64,000 bases of DNA from Ignavibacteria bacterium (GTDB lineage: Bacteria; Bacteroidota; Ignavibacteria; Tepidaquicellales; Tepidaquicellaceae), in NCBI GenBank assembly GCA_016716125.1, contig JADJWZ010000036.1, positions 324,708 through 388,707 of the forward strand, given 5' to 3'. Position numbers and translations under genes: made by a program. The notes under the pieces were generated by a model, which saw only the letters and a list, made by a program, of their open reading frames with translations, searched no databases and had not been told where the DNA came from. Numbering within the stretch: position 1 is the stretch's first letter; each line of letters begins with the position of its first letter. Positions 9,882 through 18,407 of the stretch are shown here, in pieces.

Positions 9882-11243
9882 TTAAAAATAAATTTTTAAT
9901 CCGCCAAGGATCGTATTTACCGAATAATTCAGATCAATAAATTCAGGATGTGTCACCGGAAGATCATTGCTGAAGTCTGATAAAGAATAAGTCAGATATT
10001 TTTTTTCTCTCTGCTGATTGACATAAATCAGGGATGCCGAAATATTTTTACTGAAATAATAATTCAGCTCTGCGCCGAATTTTAATGTGATCACATCCGG
10101 ATTATTATAAACAAACGCTCCGTTCTGCTCATTATAATTATTCATTCTGCCGAAAGTCGCAAATACTTCACACCATAGATCTTTATATAGTTTGCCGCCG
10201 GCTGACTGAAAAAAAATTAAATTTGTGACATCATTCTGCCGGTGAAGAGTTAAATCAGAAAAAGTATAGAGTGTATTTTTCTTTTTCGGATAAACCGTCA
10301 GATTAGCTCCCAGTTGAGTCTGATTGCTTCCGTTAAGAAACGAGTAACTTCCGTGAATTCTTGTTTTATAAATATAAAACTGTTTGGAGAGCGCAAGGGA
10401 AAGTACATAATCATCCTGAATATTCTGTCGTTGAAATATTGTGTAATAATATTTCAATGAATCATAACTCAAAGTCTGGGCATTATAGCTGAAAGTCACG
10501 CTGTCATAACCGGCATAAATGGTTTTATCCTTTACAAAGACATAATGCCCTGAAGGACTTATCACAAAACCATCTCCCGCTCTTATATCAAATTTCAGAT
10601 AGAACTGCTGCTGCTGCTGTTTGTAATCATCTGTGATCTTAACATCGTTATACTTTATTTCCTTGGCTTTTTTCAGGTCGAGATAATTATAATTGTAAGT
10701 TAAATTCAGCCATCGGAGAGGCAGTTGTTTAAAACCTACACTGAAATAAAAATAATTTTTGTTGATCAGCTGTTCTCCGTATATATTATCACTGCCGTCA
10801 ATATCGGTATTTTCATTTTTACTTTTATCATTACTGAATCCATACCCTGCGTCTGCATTTAATTTATTCATAAATGAGTTATCCTGCGGCTTGAGTCTGT
10901 CTCTTATATTTTTTGGAAGCTGATAAAAATAAAAATCCGCATCTTCCTATCTGCCCGCCTGAAGATATGAGTAATACATATATTCAATTGTTGAAGGAGT
11001 TTCATATCCAAGGTCATATGCTTTTTTTAAATGGACAATTGCATCAAAGTATTTTTCCGTTTCATAATATGCTATGCCCAGTCTGACCCTTAGAAAAATG
11101 AAATCAATTTTTTTCTTTAAAGCATTTTCTGAAAACGAAATCAGTTCGCTCCAATTTCCTTTACTGAAAAGATCATAGGAAATTTTATCAGCATTTTTCA
11201 AAGACGAGTCGCTCTGAGATCTGACTTCTGAGAAAGATATCAT
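9882..11243 (-). pseudogene. TPR/outer-membrane beta-barrel protein interrupted by one in-frame TAG
   Basis: Two frames, 10947-11243 (TPR part, YYETEKYFDAIVHLKKAYDL) and 9882-10871 (barrel part), lie in the same phase. They are separated by one TAG at 10947-10949, and the bases between them also translate sensibly (EDADFYFYQLPKNIRDRLK). The TPR signature AGRYEDA suggests the stop replaces a Tyr codon. Restored, the protein would have about 453 residues: a signal-like start, one or two TPRs, then amphipathic strands ending in Phe as outer-membrane barrels do. The design is like YaiO/PgaA-type proteins. It may be a nonsense mutant, a sequencing error or, less likely, recoded. Confidence 0.65.
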
Positions 11244-11257
11244 TATTATAAAAATGA

Positions 11258-13459
11258 TCAGGAAATGTATTCCGCCGATATGTGCTTTTTGTCGTCTGAT
11301 ATTAATATTTTTTTTAATTTGTTATTATTTAAAGTTAATTCAAAGTCTAATTTTCTATTTATGGTTTTCCCAAATCCGGTAACGGCATTTGAGGAAATTA
11401 CAATCTCGGAAGGGTTTAATTCATTATCGATATATTTAAACGAGAATGTATATTCAGCATTCAGAAAAATATGGAATGGCGCGATAAAATCCTGTAATAT
11501 TTTTACAGGACCGGAATAAATGCCGGAAAGCGGAAGTTTGTCTTTAATTTCCATATTTTCATAATATCCGAGCAGTATTTTATTCGCTGCTAAATAAAAA
11601 TAGTACAGAAGAGATTTTCTGTCACCGGTAAAGTCAGTAAAGTAATGCAGTGTTTCATTGTTAATAAAATAAGCGAATGATTTAGTATTGTAACAATAAA
11701 TGTAAGGATAGTTATAAGCATCAACAAATACCTCCCATTTTATTTTTTGCTTTTCGCCTTTTTCATTTACGGATTCAAATTTCATGACTGTACCCGGAGA
11801 AAATTTGAAGGATTCCCTGATAAGATTTGTGCTTTGAACTTTCAAAACCGTATCACCTTCTTCAGGATAATCGAATGACCGGAACAGGTTCCCATTGTCT
11901 TTTTCCAGAAGGTAATAACTGAATGGATATTTAATTGTCTTCCCGTCAATAAGATCATTTGGCTGAATTTGAAAATGCAGATGCGGCTCAGGAGATCTGC
12001 CGGAATTTCCGCAGTGACCGAGTATATCACCTTTTTTTACATAGTCACCTTTCTTTAAACTTATACTATTTTTCCTGAGATGAGAAACTTTACTGTAAAG
12101 GAAATTATCATGTTTAATGACAACAGTATTTCCCCAGTTCTCCGATAAATTAACGCCGCCGATCTCATTATCATCGACATCATTAACGACTTCCGATACA
12201 TAACCTGCCGCCGCCGCTATCACAGGGAGATTAAAACAGTAAAAATCATTCAGCAATGTGCCGGTATGATTAAATGTCTTACCTGATTCATCCTTCACAA
12301 CAAAATCCCATGCATATTTCCAGTCTTCTTTGTGTGTGATCTTTCCGTCTATGCCCTGTGAGACAAACCACTTTCCGTAAAACGGAAGCTGGAAATGGTA
12401 ATAAGTATCCCTTTCAAATCTCTCAATCCTGTTTGCAAATTTATATAAATTATTCTCCGGAGAGTTCTGCTGATTTGTAACATAGTTAATTCCTTTTGGT
12501 GTTAACCTGTTGCTCATTGCGAAAATTACGAGCATTACAATAAGAGAAAACGGAAGTGAATAGATCGGAAGCTGAATAATATTGAATATGTAACTGAATG
12601 CGCTAAGTATTACTGCAACGAGAGGGCTTGCAATTATAACCAGTAAAAAAGTTTTTCCGGAAGGAACAAAGAAGAATCCGCCGAGCGCAACAGCGGTCAG
12701 AATAAAATTAAATCCAATATAGCTGTAATACACATCTGAAAATTCCGCTTTCTGAAAAAAATAAAAAAAGTATCCGGAGAAAAATCCGACAAGTGAAAGA
12801 GTAAATGCAATTCTGGAATAAAAAATTATACCAACTGCAATTATGAAACCTGCAAAAATATTGAACTGAAAAAATATTGCGCCTAGTGATTTAAGATATG
12901 CATCAAGAACGAACGGAATATTCAGACTAATGATCTGATCATAGAATTTCAGAAGATATATTCCGCCGAAATTCTGAACTTCGTTGAATACATAAATTCC
13001 GCGTTCGCTTAATTCAATTGCCTTAAATGTCCTGATACTGAGTATTGAGATCCATGTACTGAAAAGAAAAGGCATTGTAAGAAAAGGGATATTATAATAA
13101 CCCAGGAATACAGCAAGCCAGACAGTCATCAGAAGAGTCAGCATAGATGCAAACAAAAGAATAAAAATAAAAGCAGGAGAGAATTCATAATAGACACCAA
13201 GCGCTAATCCTGTCAGCAGTGAATTGAATCCGTAATAACCGTCCCGTATAAAAATTTTATTGTAACCAAACCATTCAGCGAATAAAAGCGAAGCAGCAAG
13301 ACTGATCAACCCGCTTAAACCGGATGCGGGATTAATGAATGTTGCTGTAATTATTATGAAAGCAAAGAGTTTGCTTTTTGAAAAGAAAACACGTGAATAA
13401 CTGTTTAATATGCCTTCAAAATAAAACTGAAAATTTTCCTTAACCTGTTCTTTTTTCAA
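11258..13459 (-). CDS. Urea transporter-M23 endopeptidase fusion
   Basis: 733 residues. Residues about 30-320 are a urea transporter (UT/SLC14) channel: about ten hydrophobic helices, the pore-type segment NIPFLTMPFLFSTW (residues 123-136) and YYGFNSLLTGLALG (75-88). Residues about 370-500 are an M23/LytM peptidase with candidate zinc ligands His376 and Asp385 and the HLHF motif (His493, His495). A further about 230 residues have no recognisable domain. The start overlaps the end of the decarboxylase gene by 20 bases. A channel for urea or a small amide joined to a periplasmic peptidoglycan-cutting domain fits export or uptake of a product made by the operon. Zinc ligand spacing is not fully canonical. 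Confidence 0.8.
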   Translation of the reverse strand: MKKEQVKENFQFYFEGILNSYSRVFFSKSKLFAFIIITATFINPASGLSGLISLAASLLFAEWFGYNKIFIRDGYYGFNSLLTGLALGVYYEFSPAFIFILLFASMLTLLMTVWLAVFLGYYNIPFLTMPFLFSTWISILSIRTFKAIELSERGIYVFNEVQNFGGIYLLKFYDQIISLNIPFVLDAYLKSLGAIFFQFNIFAGFIIAVGIIFYSRIAFTLSLVGFFSGYFFYFFQKAEFSDVYYSYIGFNFILTAVALGGFFFVPSGKTFLLVIIASPLVAVILSAFSYIFNIIQLPIYSLPFSLIVMLVIFAMSNRLTPKGINYVTNQQNSPENNLYKFANRIERFERDTYYHFQLPFYGKWFVSQGIDGKITHKEDWKYAWDFVVKDESGKTFNHTGTLLNDFYCFNLPVIAAAAGYVSEVVNDVDDNEIGGVNLSENWGNTVVIKHDNFLYSKVSHLRKNSISLKKGDYVKKGDILGHCGNSGRSPEPHLHFQIQPNDLIDGKTIKYPFSYYLLEKDNGNLFRSFDYPEEGDTVLKVQSTNLIRESFKFSPGTVMKFESVNEKGEKQKIKWEVFVDAYNYPYIYCYNTKSFAYFINNETLHYFTDFTGDRKSLLYYFYLAANKILLGYYENMEIKDKLPLSGIYSGPVKILQDFIAPFHIFLNAEYTFSFKYIDNELNPSEIVISSNAVTGFGKTINRKLDFELTLNNNKLKKILISDDKKHISAEYIS

Positions 13460-14822
13460 TTCCGTTTAAACTGAATGTCTTTAAATATTCAGGTACTATT
13501 TCTTCTGATTCGATTGAATTTATTGTCTCACGTTTTCTGATTTCATGCGGAACACCTTTTTTATCAATCATGACAACAGCCGGTCTTAAAGAAATGAACT
13601 GCATCCATTGCGACATATTATAAGCGCCGACAGTATGGACAACGACCTTATCATTTCTTTTCAGCAGCGGAAGAGTTACATGTTCTCTTATTACATCTAT
13701 ATTCATACAAAGCGGTCCATAAACTACCATGTCTTCTGTAAAATCACTGAACTCCTGAGCCGGAGTGATCTTATGGTCATACCAGAAAGAAGTGAACATA
13801 ATATTCACTCCGAAATCCATAATGACAGCTCTTCTTCCGTCTGATAATCTTTTATTTGAGATAACGCTTCCGATAAGAAATCCGGCATCATCTATAAGCG
13901 CTCTTCCTGTCTCAAGAATTAGAAGCGGAAGCTCTTCCTCCAGAAACCCTGCATTCAGAATTGAAGTGCATATTGCTTCTGCAAACTGATCTATTGTCGG
14001 GACAGTGTCGACACCTAAAAGGTATGATCCTTTCAGCGTATTCATCGACGGGAATCCGCCGCCCATGTCGATGTACTGTATATTCTTTTTGTATTTGTAT
14101 TTTATGTTTATTGCAAGATCAGAAAGCTTTGCAGCTGCAATTGAATAAGCATTAGTTGCAAGCATATAAGTACCAATATGACAATGCAGACCGACCAGAT
14201 CAAGTTTGTCGTTCAGCATGATCTTATTAATGGCATCCCATGCCTGACCGTTTTCATAGTTAAAACCAAATCTGTCCCACATAGGATAGATGCCGGTATC
14301 CATATTCACTCTGATCGCAACTTTTGGTCTTTGTCCGGTCTCTTCGGAAATTTCCTGAAGCATGTAAAGTTCATCCAGATGATCAATATGGATCGGTGAA
14401 TTATTCGTAATAGCAGTGCGAAGATCTTCATCAGTTTTATCCGGTCCGTTGAAAATGATCTTACTTCCGGGCACACCGTTATTAAGAGCTTTACTATATT
14501 CAAAACCGGAAACAACTTCCGCCCATGAGCCTTCCTGATGGAATACATTACATACTGCGTTAAGATAATTTGTTTTATATGACCAGGCAAACTGAACTTT
14601 CGGATACCGTGTTTTAAAAGAACGGTTTGCATCTTTAAAATTTGATCTGATTTTTTTTTCTGAAATAACAAAAAGTGGCGAACCGAATTTTTCCGTAAGA
14701 TCATGAACACTTGCTCCGTCAATATGCGTAAAAGGCGCATACTCCGTCTTTGTGCCGTATTTGTTCATTGCGCCTGAATTCAGTAACTGTAAAACAGGTC
14801 TTTCATATTGCAGTTTTTTCAT
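13440..14822 (-). CDS. Fold-III PLP decarboxylase (LysA-like) with leader-like N-terminus
   Basis: 460 residues. The barrel and beta domains carry the landmarks of DAP/ornithine/arginine decarboxylases: PLP lysine Lys83 in SYKTN, HCHIGT (213-218), MGGGFP (253-258), ETGR (304-307), Cys372 in GPLCMNID and Tyr401 in GAYNMS. The usual GPxCES is altered to GPLCMN, so the substrate is probably not diaminopimelate. About 30 extra residues precede the normal start of the fold and include YERPVLQLLNSG, which matches the Y-x-x-P-x-L...G pattern of leader peptides bound by PqqD-like domains. A PqqD-like gene lies two genes upstream. The gene follows the ATP-grasp gene after one base and overlaps the transporter gene. 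Confidence 0.85.
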   Translation of the reverse strand: MKKLQYERPVLQLLNSGAMNKYGTKTEYAPFTHIDGASVHDLTEKFGSPLFVISEKKIRSNFKDANRSFKTRYPKVQFAWSYKTNYLNAVCNVFHQEGSWAEVVSGFEYSKALNNGVPGSKIIFNGPDKTDEDLRTAITNNSPIHIDHLDELYMLQEISEETGQRPKVAIRVNMDTGIYPMWDRFGFNYENGQAWDAINKIMLNDKLDLVGLHCHIGTYMLATNAYSIAAAKLSDLAINIKYKYKKNIQYIDMGGGFPSMNTLKGSYLLGVDTVPTIDQFAEAICTSILNAGFLEEELPLLILETGRALIDDAGFLIGSVISNKRLSDGRRAVIMDFGVNIMFTSFWYDHKITPAQEFSDFTEDMVVYGPLCMNIDVIREHVTLPLLKRNDKVVVHTVGAYNMSQWMQFISLRPAVVMIDKKGVPHEIRKRETINSIESEEIVPEYLKTFSLNGIEKRTG

Positions 14823-14823
14823 T

Positions 14824-15873
14824 TTATAATTCTCCTGAAGTTGAGATTTTTTCGAATTCTTTTAAATTAATGATCATGTCATAGGAGTATCTGATGAACA
14901 TTTTCCCGGTTTCATGTTTTGGAAATGCATTTACTTTTTTCCCCAATGCCATTTTAAGCAGCGCATCCGGATGATTCTGACCGCAGCCGACAGCAAGATA
15001 AACCCAGGCAGGGAATCTGGGATTTATCTCCAGCAGGAAATATTCATCATTTGAAGTCTTGATAAACTCAAGTTCCATCGAACCTTTCCATTTTGTAGAT
15101 TTAATAAGGTCGGATGTAATTTTTAAGAGTTTATCATCATCGAGTGAAATGCCTGACCATGCTTTTCCTTTATCAGTAATATATTGCTTTCTCATTGGCA
15201 CTGCTCCGATTGTTTTTCCCGTACCGTCTCCAATTGCTGTAACGTTAACTTCCGAACCGAAGACATATTCCTGAATAATGATAGGCAGTCCCCACTTGAT
15301 GCTTATCCTGTTAAAATGATCAGCAATCTGCTCTTTATTATATGCTACTCTTGCGTCATAATATTTTCCTTTCACTACTACCGGAAATGAAAATTCAAAC
15401 TCTATGTCATCAATATCTTTGAGAGAATGCATAGTTTTATTCTTCGGCACTTTAAGGTTATATTTTTTACCGAATTCATAGAGGTTTGCTTTCTGTCTTT
15501 CTTCAAACTGCTTCATTGATGGAAGGAACATTTTTATATTACATTGTTCTAAAAGTCTTTTTTCTAACTTAATAAAATTAAAAAGTTCGGCGTCAAAGTT
15601 AGGAATAATAACATCAATTTTTTCCCTGGCATTTATTTCTTTTAATCTGTACAGAAGATTATCAATACCGACAGAAGGAAACGGGATCTGAAATGATTTG
15701 TCAACAAGGTCATGCATATAAATGCCGGGTTCCATTGTATCATAAGAAAGACCTATAATGCGGGGATTATAATAATTGCTTTTCCTTAATGCCCTGATTA
15801 CTGAGATACCCGGTCCCGGACTGTCTATAGCGTTGAGACCGGTAACAGCAATTGTTATATCAGTCTTTTTCAA
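14824..15873 (-). CDS. ATP-grasp ligase (CarB/PylC-like)
   Basis: 349 residues with ATP-grasp features: the central FPVVVKGKYYDARVAY lysine region (about residues 163-178), IIQEYVFGSEVNVTAIGDG and the Mg-binding ELEFIKTSNDEYFLLEINPR segment (read in parts as MELEFIK and LLEINPRFP). The N-terminal part (AVTGLNAIDSPGPGISVIRAL) is a preATP-grasp fold as in CarB-like or PylC-like enzymes. Such enzymes activate a carboxylate as acyl phosphate and join it to an amine. Being between an RRE gene (14-base overlap) and a PLP decarboxylase, it could ligate an amino acid to a peptide or to the decarboxylase leader. The substrate is unknown. Confidence 0.82.
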   Translation of the reverse strand: MKKTDITIAVTGLNAIDSPGPGISVIRALRKSNYYNPRIIGLSYDTMEPGIYMHDLVDKSFQIPFPSVGIDNLLYRLKEINAREKIDVIIPNFDAELFNFIKLEKRLLEQCNIKMFLPSMKQFEERQKANLYEFGKKYNLKVPKNKTMHSLKDIDDIEFEFSFPVVVKGKYYDARVAYNKEQIADHFNRISIKWGLPIIIQEYVFGSEVNVTAIGDGTGKTIGAVPMRKQYITDKGKAWSGISLDDDKLLKITSDLIKSTKWKGSMELEFIKTSNDEYFLLEINPRFPAWVYLAVGCGQNHPDALLKMALGKKVNAFPKHETGKMFIRYSYDMIINLKEFEKISTSGEL

Positions 15874-16114
15874 TTTCCTCCAGGAGTTTGTACTTTTTCA
15901 GCACATTAACAAAATCATAAAAATCCTTTTCAAAACGAACTTTATCAATCTGATAAGTTTCAAGAATATTAGCTGTTATTTCTTCTTCGGTCGCGGCAGT
16001 TTGAAGCATTTTAAAAATCTCCTGTCCGACCGGATTTGCTGAAAATGAATCACCTGTAGTAGGGTTAAAAATAAAACCCGAATCACTAACGGCAATATTA
16101 TTTTTTATTTTCAT
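15860..16114 (-). CDS. PqqD-like RiPP recognition element protein
   Basis: 84 residues, the size of stand-alone PqqD proteins. The pattern GFIFNPTTGDSFSANPVGQE followed by IFKMLQTAATEEEIT and an acidic helix (FEKDFYDFVNVLKKYKLL) matches the winged-helix PqqD/RRE fold: beta hairpin, NpTG..f..N.tG.eI turn, two helices and a final leucine-rich helix. These domains bind leader peptides and present them to modifying enzymes. It is the first gene of the operon and overlaps the ATP-grasp gene by 14 bases. No pqqA, radical SAM or dehydrogenase gene is nearby, so pyrroloquinoline quinone synthesis is unlikely. Confidence 0.8.
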   Translation of the reverse strand: MKIKNNIAVSDSGFIFNPTTGDSFSANPVGQEIFKMLQTAATEEEITANILETYQIDKVRFEKDFYDFVNVLKKYKLLEEIEKD

Positions 16115-16209
16115 AATTATAATTGTTATACAAAATTATTAAACCTTAAGAAATAAATCGTTACAGTTTAATTACATTTTGTTATAAAATTTCAAAAGGA
16201 CAAGGGAAT

Positions 16210-16824
16210 TTATAAAAGCAGATTCTCAAGCGGTATTCTTTCTATATCGGCACCATGTTTGTACTCGGTAACTGAAACGCCGGTAATATGTCTGAACTGA
16301 TTACTGAGATACTGAACGCTGCTGTATCCCATCATATATGCAATTTCGCTTAATGACATTTCATTATAACTTAATAGTTCTTTAACTTTTTCTATTTTAA
16401 CTTTTATTAAAAACTTTTCAAGTGTGGTATCGGTATTTTCAGAAAAGAATTTACTAATGTAAGAATACTGTAAATTAAGTTTTTCACTGAGATATTCGGA
16501 ATTTCTGATAAGCGAGTTGGTATTATTGCCGAAATAAATCAGCTCAATACAGGCGTTCTTAATTTGTTCTACTAATTGAGTATTTCTATCGCTGATAATC
16601 TGAAAATTGTTTTTGGAAAGTTCGGTTGAGATATCTTCTATGGAAATCTTCGCCTCATCATAAAAAATCTCAGCTTTACCAAGTGATATATTAAGAACCT
16701 GAACACTTTCTAAATTACTCAGAATATTCTCTAAATCACTTATGCATCTGAGACTTACCATGTTTTTTATGAATAAGACAGATCGGTTTCTCAATTTTAT
16801 ATGGTCAGAATATTGAATTACCAA
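16210..16824 (-). CDS. AraC-family regulator with HMA-like N-terminal domain
   Basis: 204 residues. The C-terminal about 90 residues are an AraC helix-turn-helix pair (LSEIAYMMGYSSVQYLSNQF and VSVTEYKHG). The first about 70 residues have the length and layout of a heavy-metal-associated ferredoxin-like domain often seen in Bacteroidota AraC proteins, where NMVCxRC binds metal. Here it reads NMVSLRC, so the first cysteine is replaced by serine. The gene lies 95 bases upstream of the RRE gene on the same strand, so it may be the operon regulator, sensing something other than a classical soft metal. Confidence 0.8.
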   Translation of the reverse strand: MVIQYSDHIKLRNRSVLFIKNMVSLRCISDLENILSNLESVQVLNISLGKAEIFYDEAKISIEDISTELSKNNFQIISDRNTQLVEQIKNACIELIYFGNNTNSLIRNSEYLSEKLNLQYSYISKFFSENTDTTLEKFLIKVKIEKVKELLSYNEMSLSEIAYMMGYSSVQYLSNQFRHITGVSVTEYKHGADIERIPLENLLL

Positions 16825-17112
16825 TTATAACTTAAATGGTTTGAAGTTAAAATATAAAATTCACTGTCTTAACAGATCTGCAGTGAATTTCAAAAATTAA
16901 TGTTAGTATAAATCAACAGCAGTTTGATATTGAAAAATCATTTAAGGTTTAATGTATTGGAATTATTTCTGACAGCTAAAATATTATGTAAGATTAAACA
17001 CAATTATAAATTAAATTATAAGAGTTAAAGCATTGAGTAGTTACGCTTATTGAAATTATCATGTCATTTATATATTTTGATTTAACTTTTTATAAATTAA
17101 AAAATAAAAATA

Positions 17113-17865
17113 ATGGATTACCCGAAAAGAGTAATAGTCAAAGGCGAGAAAAACAAAAACATTGTAAAAGAGATTCAGAAAAAACTGAATGAGAACGGAT
17201 GCGGACCTTTAGATGTGGACGGCGGATTCGGACCGAAGACATTTAACGCCGTAAAATTATTTCAAAGCAGGTTTACTGATCAGCAGGGAAGACCGTTGAT
17301 TGTAGACGGGAAAATCGGACCTATCACATGGGCGACGTTATTCAATTTAAAATCTATCGGACCGGAACCGGGACCAATGTCCGACTTCGCAAAGAAAGTT
17401 CTTGCTAAAGCAAAAAGTCAGATCGGAGTCAGAGAAAAGCCGAGAGGAAGTAATGGCGGACCTGAAGTGAATGCATACTTAAAAAGTGTCGGACTCGGAA
17501 GCGGATATGCATGGTGCGCTGCATTTGTATACTGGTGTTATGACGAAGTTTCAAAAAGCTCCGGCAAGAATAATCCGGTTTATAAAACTGCCGGAGTAAT
17601 GAGTCACTGGAATAATACGAAAGGTAAAAAAATAACATCGGCAGCTGCTGTTGCAAATCCTTCTCTTATAAAGCCCGGACAGGTATTCATAATGTCATAC
17701 GGCGGAGGATTAGGGCATACGGGAATTGTAGAATCAGTGAACGGCGGATATCTTACTACGATAGAAGGCAATACAAACGAAGGCGGAAGCCGGGAAGGAA
17801 TTGGTGTATTCAGAAGAACGGGAAGAAAAGTAAACAGTATTAACAGGGGTTTTATAGAGTATTAA
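17113..17865 (+). CDS. Peptidoglycan-binding amidase with CHAP-like domain
   Basis: 250 residues and no signal peptide. Residues about 10-75 are a peptidoglycan-binding domain (NIVKEIQKKLNENGCGPLDV, then GFGPKTFNAVKLFQ). Residues about 95-250 are a CHAP/NlpC-like cysteine amidase with the likely nucleophile in YAWCAAFVYWCYDE and the histidine in GGLGHTGIVESVNGGYL, followed by TIEGNTN. This endolysin-like build without a signal could be phage-derived, a cargo of another export system, or released on lysis. No phage structural genes are nearby. It is transcribed away from the AraC gene and ends at a hairpin terminator. Confidence 0.85.
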   Translation: MDYPKRVIVKGEKNKNIVKEIQKKLNENGCGPLDVDGGFGPKTFNAVKLFQSRFTDQQGRPLIVDGKIGPITWATLFNLKSIGPEPGPMSDFAKKVLAKAKSQIGVREKPRGSNGGPEVNAYLKSVGLGSGYAWCAAFVYWCYDEVSKSSGKNNPVYKTAGVMSHWNNTKGKKITSAAAVANPSLIKPGQVFIMSYGGGLGHTGIVESVNGGYLTTIEGNTNEGGSREGIGVFRRTGRKVNSINRGFIEY

Positions 17866-17868
17866 TTC

Positions 17869-17897
17869 AAAACTTATTTATTCGCGGAATAAGTTTT
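17869..17897. terminator. Bidirectional terminator between convergent genes
   Basis: AAAACTTATT (17869-17878) pairs with AATAAGTTTT (17888-17897) over a 9-base loop, with A and T runs on the two sides. It sits between the ends of a plus-strand and a minus-strand gene. Confidence 0.6.
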
Positions 17898-17924
17898 TCG
17901 GATAATATTACTGACTCCGGAAAA

Positions 17925-18407
17925 TTAAAACTTTTTTAATAACAGCTTGTCAGCTTTTGAGAAAAGAAAAATGAAGACAGATGAAATAATAATCACGGAC
18001 AAAGTTTTTAAGTTAAATGCTATTCCCAGATTTTCAGTCGTAAGAATACTGAAATACTCAATAGCGCCTGTCAGATTATCTGTCATCATGCTGAAATAGC
18101 CCGGGCTTTGATCCGTATCCGATACACCGAAAAGAAGCGGTATACCGACAGATAAAATTATCATTGCGGCAAGCAAACCGCCGATAACAAATTTTGCAAC
18201 ATTGTCTGTTTTTCTGTCTTGTTTTGCAAACTCTTTTTCTATCTCGACGCGCTTCATCATTTCAAATGAAAAGTCATCAGAAGTTTCTGACTTCAGAGAC
18301 TGACTTATGTTATCGTCGAGATAGGAATCAATATTTTTATTATTACCGTCCGGCATTGTGTTAAAAATACTGTAAAAATTATTAATAGTAAAACTAAATT
18401 TTTTCAT
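17925..18407 (-). CDS. Putative anti-sigma-type membrane protein
   Basis: 160 residues: a polar cytoplasmic N-terminal half (to about residue 70) followed by two hydrophobic helices (FVIGGLLAAMIILSVGIPLL and TLSVIIISSVFIFLF). The start ATG overlaps the stop of the ECF sigma gene as ATGA, which is typical of translational coupling between sigma and anti-sigma genes. The motif SFEMMKRVEIEKEF is like the short helix seen in other small anti-sigma proteins of this phylum. There is no zinc-binding anti-sigma motif, so the call rests mainly on context. A later start at an internal Met (MPDGNN) is possible. Confidence 0.6.
   Translation of the reverse strand: MKKFSFTINNFYSIFNTMPDGNNKNIDSYLDDNISQSLKSETSDDFSFEMMKRVEIEKEFAKQDRKTDNVAKFVIGGLLAAMIILSVGIPLLFGVSDTDQSPGYFSMMTDNLTGAIEYFSILTTENLGIAFNLKTLSVIIISSVFIFLFSKADKLLLKKF

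Noticed and set aside
13440..14822. Housekeeping diaminopimelate decarboxylase LysA
   Set aside because: The active-site GPxCES is GPLCMN, an extra N-terminal tag is present and the context is an RRE/ATP-grasp/transporter operon rather than lysine or dapF genes.
15860..16114. PQQ biosynthesis operon
   Set aside because: Only the PqqD-like part is present; no pqqA, pqqB, pqqC or radical SAM pqqE nearby.
17113..17865. Prophage marked by an endolysin-like gene
   Set aside because: No holin, tail, capsid, integrase or attachment repeat within reach; flanking genes are chromosomal.
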